Shown here one piece after another: positions 40,731-50,438 of a stretch of DNA of 64,000 nucleotides. Each line of letters starts with the position of its first letter. Within the stretch, counting starts at the first letter, position 1. The position numbers were made by a program, and so were the translations under genes. The DNA is from Streptomyces smyrnaeus (GTDB taxonomy: Bacteria > Actinomycetota > Actinomycetes > Streptomycetales > Streptomycetaceae): contig NZ_JAFFZM010000004.1 in assembly GCF_017676345.1 (NCBI RefSeq), positions 1-64,000 of the forward strand, written 5' to 3'. The notes under the pieces are model-generated. The model did no database searches. It was given only the letters and a program-made list of their open reading frames with translations, and was not told where the DNA came from.

Positions 40731-43658
40731 TTATAGGTAGGGGTACGTATTCGAGGCGACCTCGGACCGCGAGGCCACGTTCAGTTTCCGCAGCACCCGG
40801 GCCACGTGCTGTTCGACGGTGCGCGGGGACAGGAACAGCACCTGGGCGATCTCCCGGTTGGTGCGGCCGAGAGCGACCAGCCGGGCCACCTCGGTCTCAC
40901 GTGGGGACAGCCGGCTTCCGTAGCCGCGCCGCCCACGGCGGGAGGACACCGTCGTACCGCTCCGCCGCAGTTCCCGGCGGCAGCGCGAGGCGTCCCGTAT
41001 CGCGCCCAGCGCGGCGAACTCCTCGGCCGCCTCGGCCAGTCGGGCGGCGCCCGAGGTGTCCCGGAGCGCGAGCAGGTTGCGGGCCGCGGCCTCTTGGGCG
41101 CGGGCCGCCGAATAGGGCTGGGGCAGTACGGCGTAGGCGGCGCGGGCGGCGCCGAAAGCGGTGACGGCCTCCCGGTGGCGGGTGGCGGCGGTGGCGAGTA
41201 TCCCCTCGCACGCCTGCTGTGCTGCCGCGGCCAGCGGCGCGTCCCGCCCGGCGAGCCGCGCGTGGAACTCGGCGGTCAACTCGGCGGCTTCGCCGTACCG
41301 CCCGCAGCGCACCAGAGCCACCACCGCCATCGGCGCCAGGTCCGCCGCCCAGGTCCAGATCTCCTTCTTCCTGATCCACTCCACCGCGCGGAGGGCTTCG
41401 GCGCAGCCCGTATCGACCTCGCCGCACGCCATCCGCACCCGCGCCATGGCGGCGGAAGCGGCGGCCCGGATGTTGGCCGGCGCGTTGGCGGGATCCGCCA
41501 GTCCCGCGTCCCGCAGCCGGTCCTGCGCCTCCTCCCACTCGCCGCGCGCCGAAGCCAGCAGGCCCCGGACCAGATGGGCGTCGGCGGCGATCCCCGAGAC
41601 GCCACCGACCAGTTCCGACGCGCAGCGGGCCCGCTCCGCCAACCCGTCCCAGCGGCCGGTGTACCAGGCCAGCCGCAGCGCGGTGCCCTCCAGGATGCTC
41701 TCCAGGTAGGGAGCGCCGCACTCGGCGGCGAGCCGTCTGCCCTCCAGCCGGTAGCGGCGGGCCTCCTCGTAGTGGCCGAGACAGGTCGCCGCGTCGGCCA
41801 GGTTGCCGCAGGCCCGGGCGACCTCCCGGCGCTCGGCGACGGACCGGCCCTGGCCCAGGAGTTCCTCGGCCTGGGCCCACACCGACGGCGCCCCCGTGGA
41901 CATCAGCAGTGCGAGATGGTTGCCGCGTACCGCGATCCGCAGTGCGCCGTCCGGCTGGGTGGCGACCAGTTCCTCGGCCCGCTCGATCCACTTCTGGTGT
42001 ACGTGCAGGGGCTGGTCGCCCCAACCGGGCATCGCCAGCGCGGCCATGCCCCGAGCGGCCAGGGCGGGCCGTTCGCGCAGTTCCGCCACGGCCGTCGCGG
42101 TGTCGGCCCGCCCTTCCTGGTAGCGGCCCGCCTGGTTGTTCAGCAGCAGTCCGAGGTTGAGCCGGATCTCGCCGCGCAGCCCCTCGGGCAGGCTGGTGTC
42201 CCGCAGGACGCGTCTGAGCAGCCCGGTGGCCCGCCGGTGTGCCAGGCCGACCGCCGCCTCCCTGCTGAGCCGCGCCGCCAGCCGGCCCCGCTCCCGGGTC
42301 GGCAGCCGGTCGTCGGACAGCAGCTCTTCCAGCAGCTCCACCACCAAAGCGGTGTCGCCCATGGCGTGTGCCGCGTCGACGGCCTGCTCGCAGTGCCGGT
42401 GCCAGGCCGTCCAGTCGCCGGAGAGCCGGGCGTGGTAGGCGAGCCGCACCAGCGGCGGCGGGTCGGTGCGGGCCAGGGCGGTCAGGGCGCGCCGGTGCAG
42501 CCGGTGCCGGTCGGGCCCCGGCAGCATCGAGTAGACCGCCTGCTGGGCGAGGGTGTGCCGGAACCCGTAGCGTCCGCCGGGCTCCTCGCACAGCAAGCCG
42601 GCCGACAGCGCCTCGCGGAGGGCGCCGGCGGCGGTGCGCCGGTGGTGGTCGGCCGGACGGGAGCCGGGCGCGGCCGACGGCGGCCCGCCGGACTCGCCCG
42701 GCCCGTCCATCACCTGGGCGATCAACTCCTCCTCGGCGGGCACCCGCAGCGTGGCGGCGGCGCGCACCGCGTCGGCGGCGGTCGGGGACAGCTGCGCCAT
42801 GCGGTCGGCGGTCGCCTCCAGCAACAGCGCGGGCACCCGCATCGTGGCGAGGGCGTCCAGGTCGGGAAGCTGCCGCTTGCCCGTACCGGCCAGCAGGGTG
42901 CGAACGGTCTCCTCCAGCACGAACGGGATCCCCGCGGTCCGGCGGTGCAGTTCGGCCGCCAGCTCGGCGGAGACGGGCGCACCGCCGGTCATGGCCGCCG
43001 TCATGTCGCTCACCGCGGCCTGGTCCAGCGGCCGTAGCGGAATGCGGATCTCGGTGGTGCCCTGCGGGCACCGGTAGGCCCGCCCCAGCGGCAGGCCACC
43101 GTCCGGCAGGTCCTCACTGCGGTGGCTGAGTACGACCGACAGCCGGGGCGGTGGTGCGTCCGCGAGGAACCGCAGCAGATCGCGGGTGCCGTCGTCCGCC
43201 CAGTGCACGTCCTCCACGACGACGACGGTGTCGCCGAGCGCTTCCAGCAGTGCCCGCACGGCGCGGAACAGCCGGTGCTGCGCGGCCCGTTGATCGACCA
43301 CCGGCTCGGGGGCGGGCGGCAGGCCGGCGGCCAGCTCCGGGAGGTGGACCCGCAGGGCTCCGCAGATGGGGTTCAGCCCGGGCGGGAGCTCCTCGCGCAG
43401 ATCCCGGAACAGGTCCACGACCGGCCCGTAGGGAAACGGTTCGCGCAGCGGCAGACAGCTTCCGGCCAGCACCCGCCGCTTCGTCCCCGAGATCTGTTGC
43501 AGCGCCTCGTGGATCAGACGCGTCTTGCCGATACCCGCCTCTCCCGCCACGAAGGCCACGGACGGCGTCGCGGCGAGCGCTTGGCACAGGGCGCCGAGCT
43601 CGTCCTTGCGTCCGACGAACCGCAGTGCCTGGGGCGATCGGAGAACCGCGTACGACAC
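40731..43658 (-). CDS. LAL-family ATPase transcriptional regulator (LuxR HTH)
   Basis: This 975-residue large regulator has an AAA-type ATPase with P-loop GEAGIGKTRL (about 39-48) and Walker B TVVVVEDVHWADD, a long middle region of helical TPR-like repeats, and a C-terminal LuxR helix-turn-helix (SPRETEVARLVALGRTNREIAQ in parts, about 910-970). GTG at 43658 was chosen because GGAGGTGG lies 6 nt upstream. LAL proteins often activate antibiotic clusters. This one borders the lipid-polyketide cluster on the same strand, separated from it by a kinase gene, and is a candidate pathway regulator. Confidence 0.9.
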   Translation of the reverse strand: MSYAVLRSPQALRFVGRKDELGALCQALAATPSVAFVAGEAGIGKTRLIHEALQQISGTKRRVLAGSCLPLREPFPYGPVVDLFRDLREELPPGLNPICGALRVHLPELAAGLPPAPEPVVDQRAAQHRLFRAVRALLEALGDTVVVVEDVHWADDGTRDLLRFLADAPPPRLSVVLSHRSEDLPDGGLPLGRAYRCPQGTTEIRIPLRPLDQAAVSDMTAAMTGGAPVSAELAAELHRRTAGIPFVLEETVRTLLAGTGKRQLPDLDALATMRVPALLLEATADRMAQLSPTAADAVRAAATLRVPAEEELIAQVMDGPGESGGPPSAAPGSRPADHHRRTAAGALREALSAGLLCEEPGGRYGFRHTLAQQAVYSMLPGPDRHRLHRRALTALARTDPPPLVRLAYHARLSGDWTAWHRHCEQAVDAAHAMGDTALVVELLEELLSDDRLPTRERGRLAARLSREAAVGLAHRRATGLLRRVLRDTSLPEGLRGEIRLNLGLLLNNQAGRYQEGRADTATAVAELRERPALAARGMAALAMPGWGDQPLHVHQKWIERAEELVATQPDGALRIAVRGNHLALLMSTGAPSVWAQAEELLGQGRSVAERREVARACGNLADAATCLGHYEEARRYRLEGRRLAAECGAPYLESILEGTALRLAWYTGRWDGLAERARCASELVGGVSGIAADAHLVRGLLASARGEWEEAQDRLRDAGLADPANAPANIRAAASAAMARVRMACGEVDTGCAEALRAVEWIRKKEIWTWAADLAPMAVVALVRCGRYGEAAELTAEFHARLAGRDAPLAAAAQQACEGILATAATRHREAVTAFGAARAAYAVLPQPYSAARAQEAAARNLLALRDTSGAARLAEAAEEFAALGAIRDASRCRRELRRSGTTVSSRRGRRGYGSRLSPRETEVARLVALGRTNREIAQVLFLSPRTVEQHVARVLRKLNVASRSEVASNTYPYL

Positions 43659-43814
43659 GAGCCACCTCCACAGCCACGATCGGTCGCATCCGACGCACCG
43701 CGCGGACCGGCGTGGGAGCTCAGGTTGGGACTTTTGGTCGGCGGTCAGCATCTTCCGTGTGTTCCGGACGGACAACAAGCCCACGGGTGCCGCCTGACCT
43801 CGTCCCCGGTACGG

Positions 43815-43829
43815 CTCCGGATTCCGGAG
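43815..43829. other. Palindrome between CPT-like and LAL genes
   Basis: CTCCGG-ATT-CCGGAG is a perfect 6-3-6 palindrome 28 bp past the CPT-like stop and about 157 bp upstream of the LAL start. It could be a weak terminator or an operator of the LAL gene. Confidence 0.4.
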
Positions 43830-43856
43830 GTGGGGCAGACGTGGGGGAGTCGTCGC

Positions 43857-44390
43857 TCACCCGACCTGAGCGGCGATGATCCGCGCACACTCCAGGGACT
43901 CGGTGTGTGTGGTGTCCACTTCCAGGTCGTACGACACGCCGTGGTGCACCGACTCGGCCTGCGCTGCGGCCATCCCCCGGACGCGGTCTCCCCGCGCGAT
44001 CTCGCGGCCTGCGGCAACCCCGGCAGGGCATCGCACACCGACCCACAGCACGTCGAGTCCGTCGAGGGCCTTCCGCCACCGCTGCTGGGACGCTGCTGTG
44101 CCCAGGAAGACCTCGTCGACGATGACGCGGGCACCCGCACGGGCCATTGCGGCGACGCCCTCCATCCACGCCACTTCGAGCGTCCGGAACTCGGGCCCGA
44201 CGCTCACCTCGCCGTCGGCGGCGATTCCGATTCCGGCGTCCGACTCCTGCAGGGCCGGCGGCATCGCGTCGACCAGCGTGTCAACTCCGACGGCGAGCCA
44301 CGGCTGAGGCAGCACCGCCTGCAGACACCGGGAGATCCCGGACTTGCCCGAGCTGGAGCCACCGTTCAACACGATCACCTGAGTCGTCAT
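43857..44390 (-). CDS. Chloramphenicol phosphotransferase-like kinase
   Basis: This 177-residue P-loop kinase has GGSSSGKS at residues 10-17 and Asp37 in [11 protein letters not shown], matching the catalytic Asp of Streptomyces venezuelae chloramphenicol 3-O-phosphotransferase in position and length (178 residues there). [13 protein letters not shown] basic residues ([10 protein letters not shown]) form the lid. It would phosphorylate a hydroxyl of a small molecule. Chloramphenicol itself is unproven. At the cluster border it could serve self-protection. ATG at 44390 places the P-loop properly. Confidence 0.85.
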   Translation of the reverse strand: MTTQVIVLNGGSSSGKSGISRCLQAVLPQPWLAVGVDTLVDAMPPALQESDAGIGIAADGEVSVGPEFRTLEVAWMEGVAAMARAGARVIVDEVFLGTAASQQRWRKALDGLDVLWVGVRCPAGVAAGREIARGDRVRGMAAAQAESVHHGVSYDLEVDTTHTESLECARIIAAQVG

Positions 44391-44524
44391 CGCGCCACCG
44401 TAGAACCACTCCGCGCGCCATCCACAATGAATTCCGACAGGCCCGAAGCGGTGCGGGTCCCGGGCGGTCCGCAGGAAGAGCGCCGGCGCAGACGGCCGGT
44501 CGCCGACACCGGCGCGCAAATGAG

Positions 44525-44577
44525 GGCCCCCGCCCGCGCACCGGCCGTCGTATGCGGCGGGGACGGGGGCGGGGGCC
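44525..44577. terminator. Terminator of the lipid-polyketide cluster
   Basis: GGCCCCCGCCC (44525-44535) pairs perfectly with GGGCGGGGGCC (44567-44577), an 11-bp stem around a 31-nt loop. It lies 6 bp past the ACP stop and ends the minus-strand gene series. Confidence 0.78.
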
Positions 44578-44582
44578 GTGGT

Positions 44583-44873
44583 TCAGGCGCCGGCGGGGTC
44601 GGTGTTCTTGCTGAGCGTGTACACCAGGTCGACGACGTCGCCGACCGTCCGGACGTAGGACAGCTGCTCGCGTTCCACGCGTCGGCCCAGTTCCCGCTCC
44701 AGCACCGTCACCAGTTCCACGAAGTCCATCGAGTCCAGACCGATCTCCTCGCGGAGGTTGGTACGTGGATCGGCGATGTCCTCCCGCGGTACCACCGCGG
44801 CCTGGGAGAGGAGCGTCAGCACCCGGTCCTCGATCCGCGCACGCTCCGCCTTCTCCTCGGCGCTCAGGTTCAC
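44583..44873 (-). CDS. Free-standing acyl carrier protein
   Basis: This 96-residue carrier protein has the phosphopantetheine attachment Ser48 in EEIGLDSMDFVEL, followed by the helix of a normal ACP (LERELGRRVE). GTG at 44873 overlaps the ThDP-enzyme stop by 4 bp (GTGA), so the two are translationally coupled and presumably act together. It is a candidate carrier for the ACP-less KS-TE protein or for the KAS III-like enzyme. It is not obviously the fatty-acid-synthase ACP. Confidence 0.9.
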   Translation of the reverse strand: MNLSAEEKAERARIEDRVLTLLSQAAVVPREDIADPRTNLREEIGLDSMDFVELVTVLERELGRRVEREQLSYVRTVGDVVDLVYTLSKNTDPAGA

Positions 44874-47296
44874 AGCGTCACCCCCTGTGACGAGATGGGA
44901 AGTCCTGCCATGGCCAGTGCCTTCGGGGACAGCTCGTCGCGCTGCCAGCCCAGGGACGAGAACCTGCTGAGCCCGTCGCCCTCGTTGTTGTGCCCCACCA
45001 GCACCGAGTACAGATTGACCGTCCCCGGCTCCTGCAACTGCTCGGCGAGCGGTACATCGTCGAACCGGGCGATGCGGCGGTGACGGGTCGTCAGCGGCCC
45101 GTAGGTGTGCTCGTAGTCCGGCGGGGTGAAGGTCAGCACGCCGGTCTGGCCGCTGACCCCGGAGGGGTCCAGCGACTCGCGGTAGGTCCGGATGACGGAG
45201 TGGCTCCCGTTGACGAACCGGAAGACGGTGAGGTTGTGCTCGAACGCCGAGCCGTCCACCGCGATCTGCTGCACCAGACTGGGGATCACGTCCGGGACCA
45301 TGGCCACCGTGCCGTCCCCGGTGAAGGAGATGACGTTGCGGTCGCGCCGGGTCACGATTCCCGGCAGTGCCATCACCCCGTCGCCCATCAGCCCCCGCCC
45401 GTACCAGCCGGAGACGCAGGGGCCGGTGCGGGGCAGACTGTTGACCGCCGACAGCCCGGCGCGCCCGATGTCGTAGACCCCGACGTACTCGTAGCCGTCC
45501 TCCCGGATGATGCCGTCCAGCACACCGCGCAGCCGGCGGAAGAAGTGGTTGGTCGTCATGGGAAGAACCGGCAGCAGGCCGATCACGTCGCCGTCCGAGT
45601 CGGTGGTGGAGGCGATGGCCGCGCGCCGGTACGCCAGTACCTCCGGGTCGACGTCCAGCCGTTCGTGGAGGGCGCGCAGCACCGCCTCCGGATCCCCGAC
45701 CACGCCCAGACCGGTGAACGGCGCCTGGTCGATCTCCCGGTCGGTGATCTGCACCGGCGCCAGTTTCCGCAGTGCCGACTCCGAGAACGGCGTGTCGATC
45801 TGCGGGATCTGCGTGCCGAGGAACATCACCGTCTGCTCGTCCGAGGGCCGCATGGCCCCGTCCCGGTAGAGGTATTCGTGGACGCGGGCGGAGTAGCCGT
45901 ACATGCTGAGCGTGCCGATGAACTCCTCCACCGTCCGCCCGTCGCGGTAGCGGCTGACGGTGCCCGGCTGTGCGACCGAGTCGGCGAGTGCGATGCCCGC
46001 CTCGCGAGCCAGCGAGTACATCAGCTCCTTCGCGCTCTCGCGCAGCGGTCCGACCTGGCACAGGATCCGCCGGCGCCCGGTGTTGAGCAAGGTGGCCAGT
46101 TCCTCGATCCCGGGGGAGTGCACCGCCTCGACGCGCGGGGCGGGGGTGGCGACGGCCGGCGGCACCTCCTCGGCCGGAAGAGTCGTCTGGAGCACGTCGC
46201 GCGGTGCGATCACCATGACCGGCCCCCGGTCGGCCGAGTACGCCTCGAACGCCTCGGCGAGCCCACGGGCGATGTCGTCGGACTTGCCGATGTGCACCAC
46301 CGGGAAGCCGCGGGCCAGCAGCGAGGGGCGGCTGTCCTCGGTGCGGTGGATCGTGCCCTGGAAGGGGTGCCACTGGTCCTCTCGGGAGTCGCAGCAGATG
46401 ATGAAGCCCTTCGTGCGCACAGCGACGTGGTTGGCCAGGGTGCCGCGGAACTCCTCGTGCATACCGCTCGTGGCGACGATGGCGAACGGCGCCGCGTCCA
46501 GGGTCCAGCGTGCCAGCGCGGAGCAGGCGAGGCTGTGCTCGCTGGGTCCGCGCACGATCGGGTTCCCGCCCGCGACCGCGCGCCGCTCGATGTCGTCGAT
46601 GAACGTGGCGACTCCGGAGCCCGTGTAGTAGTGCAGCCCCCAGGAGGAGCCGGCCTGTGCGGTCAGGAAGTCGGCGATGGCGTTCGCGATGGTGCTGGCT
46701 TTCATCCCCGGCCGCAGCCGGCTGGTGCTGTGCAGCTGGACCGAGTCCACGAAGGCGCAGGCGATGTCGGCGGTGACCACCCACTCCTCGTCGGGATACC
46801 AGCGCGGGGTGAACTGCTCGACGGAGTAGAAGCTCTCGACGTCCGGATCGGTGTAGACCTGGACGGAGCACGGGCCGGGCTCGAAGGCCACCGTGTCACC
46901 GAGCGAGCGCGCCAGTTCGGCCAGCCGCCTGTTCAGGTCGTCGGGTGATGTCATCCGGTAGCGGTGCTCGGCGTGGTCGATCACCAGCAGGCTGAGCACG
47001 GCCTTGTGGTCCCCGGCCGCCTCCAGCGCCGCCTTGTCGACCTCGTCCAGCGAGGAGACCGTCAGCAGGGTGAGGCGGTCCTCGGGAGCCACCAGATCGA
47101 GGAAGCGCAGACCGCGCTGGACGACCTCCTGGTAGTCCTGCTGCGACGGTGCGGGAGCCGGGGTAGCGCCCACATCGGCCTCCCGCCTCCCGGCCAGATC
47201 GGTCAGGGCACGGCTCGCCGCAGGGCCCACCGCGTCACGGTCGGTGACCACGACCACCAGGCGGTGGGTGGAGCTGATGGGTGGCAACTCGGACAT
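44870..47296 (-). CDS. Large thiamine-diphosphate-dependent enzyme
   Basis: This 808-residue protein has the acetolactate-synthase-like order: an N-terminal extension of about 170 residues without a known domain, a PYR domain (about 190-390, with candidate catalytic Glu in RGPSEHSL and TSGMHEEFRG), a middle domain, and a PP domain with FTGDGTVAM (GDG at 660-662) and the metal Asn in FVNGSH (about 696). The GDG-to-Asn distance is longer than the usual 24-27 residues. Such enzymes make or break C-C bonds beside a carbonyl: decarboxylase, carboligase or PigD-like acyl transfer. Coupling to the ACP gene implies an acyl-ACP substrate or product. The exact reaction is unknown. Confidence 0.8.
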   Translation of the reverse strand: MSELPPISSTHRLVVVVTDRDAVGPAASRALTDLAGRREADVGATPAPAPSQQDYQEVVQRGLRFLDLVAPEDRLTLLTVSSLDEVDKAALEAAGDHKAVLSLLVIDHAEHRYRMTSPDDLNRRLAELARSLGDTVAFEPGPCSVQVYTDPDVESFYSVEQFTPRWYPDEEWVVTADIACAFVDSVQLHSTSRLRPGMKASTIANAIADFLTAQAGSSWGLHYYTGSGVATFIDDIERRAVAGGNPIVRGPSEHSLACSALARWTLDAAPFAIVATSGMHEEFRGTLANHVAVRTKGFIICCDSREDQWHPFQGTIHRTEDSRPSLLARGFPVVHIGKSDDIARGLAEAFEAYSADRGPVMVIAPRDVLQTTLPAEEVPPAVATPAPRVEAVHSPGIEELATLLNTGRRRILCQVGPLRESAKELMYSLAREAGIALADSVAQPGTVSRYRDGRTVEEFIGTLSMYGYSARVHEYLYRDGAMRPSDEQTVMFLGTQIPQIDTPFSESALRKLAPVQITDREIDQAPFTGLGVVGDPEAVLRALHERLDVDPEVLAYRRAAIASTTDSDGDVIGLLPVLPMTTNHFFRRLRGVLDGIIREDGYEYVGVYDIGRAGLSAVNSLPRTGPCVSGWYGRGLMGDGVMALPGIVTRRDRNVISFTGDGTVAMVPDVIPSLVQQIAVDGSAFEHNLTVFRFVNGSHSVIRTYRESLDPSGVSGQTGVLTFTPPDYEHTYGPLTTRHRRIARFDDVPLAEQLQEPGTVNLYSVLVGHNNEGDGLSRFSSLGWQRDELSPKALAMAGLPISSQGVTL

Positions 47297-47408
47297 GTGT
47301 TACTCCCTCATGAGTGTGGTCGGGCGACGTTCCGAAGAGGTGGGAAGCGGCCGGCGGAGTCGGGCGCGGGGTGGGCGGGGTCGGCAGGGGCGGGCAGCGG
47401 CAGGCACA

Positions 47409-48242
47409 TCAGTTCCGGAGGCGGAGCACAGCGCCCCAGGGCGCGCGGCCCGGCCGCCTCGGGTCGGGCTCGGGCAGCAGGGCCAGCAGCCGCATGAGTG
47501 GGGAGAGGCGCTTCCAGCGCGCCGCGGCGGACAGCTGGGTGGAGACGGACTCGACCCTCCAGCCGCCCCGTTCGAAGAAGGCGACGCCGTCGGACGGACC
47601 GAAGGTGACCGGGGCGTTGTTCTTGCGGCTCGCCTTGTCCGACAGCTTCACCACGGCCGGGCTGACGACATCCGTGATCCACCAGCGCGCCCCGTGGGAG
47701 CGCAGTTGCGACGTCAGCTCCCGGACCTGGGCGTGCTCCAGATACAGCAGCAGCCCTTCCGTGATGACCAGCGTCCGGCCGGGCAGCCCGAGCGTTCGGG
47801 CGAGGAACGCGCCGCGCGCGTCGGTGTCGGCCAGGTCGACCGGTACGCGCTCCAGCCGGCACCGCGGGGTCTCCGAGGCGAGCGCCTTGTCCTTCTCCTC
47901 GATGAGCGGGGGCAGATCCACCTCGATCCATTCCAGGTCCGGCGGAAGGTCCAGCCGGTACGGTCTGGCGTCCAGCCCGGCGGCGAGGTTGACCACCCGG
48001 GTACAGCCCTCGTCGAGACACGCCGCGATCAGCTCGTCGATCAGCTTCGTCCGGGCGATGAAGAACCAGCCGTTGCCGAAGGAGCGCTTGGCCTCCTCCG
48101 CGATGATCCGGCCGCGTTCACCGGCCAGCCCGGCGGCGAACGGGTCACGGAAGAGGGCGTCGGGCCGGGCGGACTCCCGCGCCCGATACTCGGCCACCCA
48201 GCGCGCGGTGTCCGAGACGTTGTGCATCACCGATTTCACCAT
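47409..48242 (-). CDS. SAM-dependent O-methyltransferase (LCM/TIGR00027-like)
   Basis: This 277-residue class I methyltransferase of the leucine carboxyl methyltransferase-like group has SAM motif I VVNLAAGLDARPYRL (about 83-97), the acidic EVDLPPLIEEK and motif TLVITEGLLLYLE. Many actinomycete members methylate carboxyl or hydroxyl groups of secondary metabolites. ATG has GGGAG upstream. It precedes the ThDP gene by 112 nt on the same strand, so it is a likely tailoring enzyme of the cluster. Confidence 0.87.
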   Translation of the reverse strand: MVKSVMHNVSDTARWVAEYRARESARPDALFRDPFAAGLAGERGRIIAEEAKRSFGNGWFFIARTKLIDELIAACLDEGCTRVVNLAAGLDARPYRLDLPPDLEWIEVDLPPLIEEKDKALASETPRCRLERVPVDLADTDARGAFLARTLGLPGRTLVITEGLLLYLEHAQVRELTSQLRSHGARWWITDVVSPAVVKLSDKASRKNNAPVTFGPSDGVAFFERGGWRVESVSTQLSAAARWKRLSPLMRLLALLPEPDPRRPGRAPWGAVLRLRN

Positions 48243-48464
48243 GGGTTCTCCCAAACGCCGCGGGGACGGGCGGCTGAAATGTGTGGGGCTGCCGCGACCG
48301 GCGGCAGCGGTGGGTGTGTGGGTCGGGCAGTCTTCGGCTGTCGCGGTCGCGGGAGCCGGTGTCGCGGGGGAGGGTGCGGGTAGACTCCCCAAACTCCGAA
48401 GTCTCCTGCTTTTTGGTGACTTGCGCTGTTCCGTCCACTGCCGAAGTCGAAGGAGCCCCTGTTC

Positions 48465-48962
48465 ATGACCGTTCCGCAAGCACGACGGGTCGACGTGCCG
48501 AAAGTCCTTCTGGACAGCAAGGAGTTCACGGACGCGCACTACATGTCGGCCTACGAGGTGCCGGCCCCCGACGCCCGGTCCGTGACACCCGAACAGTGGG
48601 GCCGGGCGACCTTCGAAGGCGCTCCCGCCCCGGTCCGCGGCTTCCTGGGGATGGGCTGGACCCAGGTGCTCAGGCTGCGGTTGGGGCCCAGGTCCTCGCG
48701 TGAGCACATCCTGGGCTGGCACCTGTCCGGGCCGGTCTCCACGCAGGACGACGACTTCGACTCGCTCGTACTCGAAGGCCACTCCGGGCTCGTGGCCACC
48801 TACAACATCGTGATGGTCAAGAGCGCCGCCGTCGTATGGGCCACCGCGGTGCACTTCCGCAAGCCGGCCGGCCGCGTGGTGTGGCGTATGGCCCAGCCGG
48901 TCCACCAGCTCACCGTGCCCACCCTGCTCAAGCGTGCCGGCAGGTCCCTCTCCCTCGGCTGA
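48465..48962 (+). CDS. Uncharacterised 165-residue protein (DUF2867-like)
   Basis: This 165-residue soluble protein opposes the surrounding minus-strand cluster genes. Features are a substrate-pocket-like stretch FLGMGWTQVLRLRLGP, a beta-rich second half (GLVATYNIVMVK, VVWATAVHFRKPAGRVVW) and a final helix (HQLTVPTLLKRAG). This resembles DUF2867 or START-like lipid-binding folds; the match is by eye. AAGGAG lies 9 nt before the ATG. It could bind a hydrophobic cluster product or be unrelated. Confidence 0.68.
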   Translation: MTVPQARRVDVPKVLLDSKEFTDAHYMSAYEVPAPDARSVTPEQWGRATFEGAPAPVRGFLGMGWTQVLRLRLGPRSSREHILGWHLSGPVSTQDDDFDSLVLEGHSGLVATYNIVMVKSAAVVWATAVHFRKPAGRVVWRMAQPVHQLTVPTLLKRAGRSLSLG

Positions 48963-48973
48963 CGCGTGGGTGT

Positions 48974-49003
48974 GCCCGGCCGGCCCGGTGCGCCCGGCCG
49001 GGC
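48974..49003. terminator. Convergent terminator
   Basis: GCCCGGCCGG and CCGGCCGGGC form a 10-bp stem with a 10-nt loop between the DUF2867-like gene and the isocitrate lyase gene. Confidence 0.7.
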
Positions 49004-49144
49004 TCCCGACCCCGGCCGTGTGCGCGGGCGCGCCGACGGCCGGAGCGGCGGGTCCCGCACTGCGCCCCGCTCGTGGCGGAACCCGCCTGGTCCGTCCTGG
49101 AGCCGTGCGCTCCGGCCGGACGAGCGGTACCGGCCGGAGCGCCT

Positions 49145-50428
<1,284 letters not shown>

Positions 50429-50438
50429 GGCCTTCCCG

